Shown: positions 5,657-6,600 of the stretch, one piece after another
Numbering within the stretch: position 1 is the first letter of the stretch
Layout of the letters: the number at the start of each line of letters is the position of its first letter
Assembly: GCA_029880425.1 (NCBI GenBank)
Contig: JAOUOK010000099.1
Coordinates: forward strand, 1-6,600
Source: Gammaproteobacteria bacterium
GTDB lineage: Bacteria; Pseudomonadota; Gammaproteobacteria; UBA6429; Thiohalophilaceae
Length of the DNA stretch: 6,600 nucleotides
Reading direction: 5' to 3'
Translations under genes and position numbers: made by a program
The notes under the pieces: generated by a model
What the model was told of the DNA's origin: nothing
Databases searched by the model: none
The model's input: only the letters and a program-made list of their open reading frames with translations

Positions 5657-5684
5657 AAAAAGGGAAGCCGAAGCTTCCCTTTTT
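5657..5684 (-). terminator. adk terminator with UUCG tetraloop
   Basis: A perfect 12-bp inverted repeat (5657-5668 and 5673-5684) surrounds CGAA. Read on the minus strand the loop is TTCG closed by C-G, the very stable cUUCGg RNA tetraloop, and the stem ends in a run of five T. It sits 20 bases after the adk stop codon. The symmetry (A5 on the other side) would also permit termination of plus-strand transcripts coming through the hydrolase gene. Confidence 0.92.
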
Positions 5685-5704
5685 ATACAAAGATGAATGA
5701 CGGA

Positions 5705-6346
5705 TTACATGCCGATTCTTTCTTTGATTGCATCAATAACAGCTTCACTTGAAGTCGCCGCCACTGTTAACAGGTTACCTTCTTTTTCATAGAAACCTGC
5801 TAATGGTGCAGTTTGTTCGTTGTAAACGTCAAGACGGTTACCGATAGCTTCTTCAGTTTCATCTTCACGTTGGGTAACGGCACCACCACACTTGTCACAC
5901 TTGCCTTCTTCTTTAGGTGGCTTAGATTTAACGTTGTAGATTTCACCACAACCTTCACAAGTACGACGAGTAGTTAAACGATCTAAAATAACATCACGTG
6001 GCACATCGATGTTAACAACCGCGTCAAGTTCTTCACCCATGTCCGCCAGTAACACTTTTAGTGCTTCAGCTTGTGGAATAGTACGTGGGAAACCATCTAG
6101 TAAGTAACCGCTTTTGCAGTCATCTTCTTTAAGACGTTCACGCATGATACCCATGATTAAATCATCAGATACCAACTCACCTGCTTTCATTGCAGCTTGT
6201 GCTTGTTTACCCAGTTCTGTACCTGCTGCTACTGCCGCACGTAAAATATCACCAGTAGAAATTTGTACCGAACCGTCCATTTTAGTCAGTAATTTAGCTA
6301 CAGTACCTTTACCTGCACCTGGTGCGCCTAAAAGAATGAGTTTCAT
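5705..6346 (-). CDS. adk: adenylate kinase with a zinc-type four-Cys LID
   Basis: The enzyme interconverts ATP + AMP and 2 ADP in the cytosol, maintaining adenylate balance. The 213 residues match long-form bacterial Adk. In order there are the P-loop GAPGAGKGT (7-15), the AMP-binding STGDILR (30-36) with the mobile NMP-bind helices, DGFPRT (84-89), DRLTTRR (122-128) opening the LID, and a C-terminal helix. The LID holds CEGC (130-133) and CDKC (150-153), a structural zinc site; enteric gammaproteobacterial Adk lacks these cysteines. The residue after GKGT is Val, where Gln is usual. The start is chosen at the second of two adjacent ATGs, since AAGGGG is 6 bases from it but only 3 from the first (6349). 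The gene ends in a strong terminator and appears monocistronic. Confidence 0.97.
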   Translation of the reverse strand: MKLILLGAPGAGKGTVAKLLTKMDGSVQISTGDILRAAVAAGTELGKQAQAAMKAGELVSDDLIMGIMRERLKEDDCKSGYLLDGFPRTIPQAEALKVLLADMGEELDAVVNIDVPRDVILDRLTTRRTCEGCGEIYNVKSKPPKEEGKCDKCGGAVTQREDETEEAIGNRLDVYNEQTAPLAGFYEKEGNLLTVAATSSEAVIDAIKERIGM

Positions 6347-6352
6347 CATTAT

Positions 6353-6358
6353 CCCCTT
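6353..6358 (-). promoter_or_regulatory. Shine-Dalgarno that decides the adk start
   Basis: AAGGGG on the minus strand is 3 bases from the first ATG (6349) and 6 bases from the second (6346). The second spacing is in the normal range and gives the canonical MKLILLGAPG N-terminus. Confidence 0.65.
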
Positions 6359-6537
6359 AATAGAATAGTGGCTTGAATTAGCTTGAGTTTAAAAATCTGA
6401 GCTTTACAAAATATGTGTCTAGCCCACGAAAAAATTTAAGCCGGTATTTTGCCTTTATGTGTGAAATTAGACCAATAGATTAGCCTGAGGGCAGCCAAGA
6501 AAACCTTAATGTGCCCCGCTTTTAAGGGATTTGCGTA

Positions 6538-6600
6538 TTAATTTGCCAGTAATTTGTCCAACGCAACCGCAATATTTCTATATTTAGCATAGCCACGGGT
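6538..6600 (-). CDS. C-terminal end of an unidentified gene (partial)
   Basis: Reading the minus strand in from the right edge gives 20 codons, ending RGYAKYRNIAVALDKLLAN, then TAA at 6538-6540. The composition (Arg-Gly-Tyr, Lys-Tyr-Arg, then an amphipathic helix) looks like genuine protein, and the strand agrees with adk about 190 bases downstream. The fragment is too short to name. No hairpin with a T-run follows, so transcription may continue toward adk. The 6350-6537 interval otherwise shows no gene and no promoter that I can place with confidence. Confidence 0.5.
   Translation of the reverse strand, partial: TRGYAKYRNIAVALDKLLAN

Noticed and set aside
6480..6500. GCCTGAGGGC mini-hairpin downstream of the partial gene as a terminator
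   Set aside because: The stem is only 3 base pairs and no T-run follows.
1..6600. Search for CRISPR array, IS ends, tRNA, attachment sites or a defence cassette
   Set aside because: No regularly spaced repeats, transposase, tRNA-like fold or nuclease/toxin genes were seen.

Overview
The window looks like a chromosomal stretch of a gammaproteobacterium. It is AT-leaning (about 40% GC by eye). Most genes are ordinary proteobacterial families: a YedI-type DUF808 membrane protein, a DsrC/TusE sulfur-relay family protein, a HupE/UreJ permease, a GlcG/HbpS-type protein and adenylate kinase. The DsrC-family gene is compatible with a sulfur-metabolising lineage but does not prove it, because TusE relatives are widespread. 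I see no IS element, phage gene, CRISPR array, tRNA or rRNA.

Layout. Positions 1-590 (-) hold the 5' part of a DUF808/YedI gene that runs off the left edge. It diverges from a small DUF2784 membrane protein gene (748-1146, +). A bidirectional hairpin terminator (1237-1263) separates that gene from a three-gene minus-strand cluster. In transcription order the cluster is a His-rich exported small protein (2960-2538), a HupE/UreJ-type metal permease (2466-1666) and a His-rich periplasmic DUF6488-like protein (1647-1273). A recognisable promoter lies just upstream at 2989-3016. Every protein in this cluster carries histidine clusters on its predicted extracytoplasmic or tail segment, so I infer a transition-metal (Ni/Co/Zn/Cu class) acquisition or handling operon.

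An AT-rich non-coding stretch of 487 bases (2961-3447) precedes a monocistronic DsrC-family gene (3448-3783, +) closed by a strong terminator. That protein keeps the penultimate Cys but lacks the second canonical DsrC Cys, and has a Cys two residues earlier. Next, on the plus strand, come a soluble helical protein made of two diverged copies of one repeat (3907-4461) and an exported GlcG/HbpS-like protein (4484-4987), spaced as an operon. They converge, with only 2 bases between stop codons, on a minus-strand alpha/beta hydrolase (5619-4990). Upstream of the hydrolase is adk (6346-5705, -), which ends in a UUCG-capped terminator and encodes a four-cysteine, zinc-type LID. The last 63 bases hold the C-terminal 20 codons of another minus-strand gene.

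The items most worth a second look are the triple His-rich metal operon, with its unassigned leading gene and an intercistronic hairpin, the atypical DsrC paralogue, and the tandem-repeat protein paired with an HbpS-like protein. I do not see evidence for a wholly new defence or mobile system.
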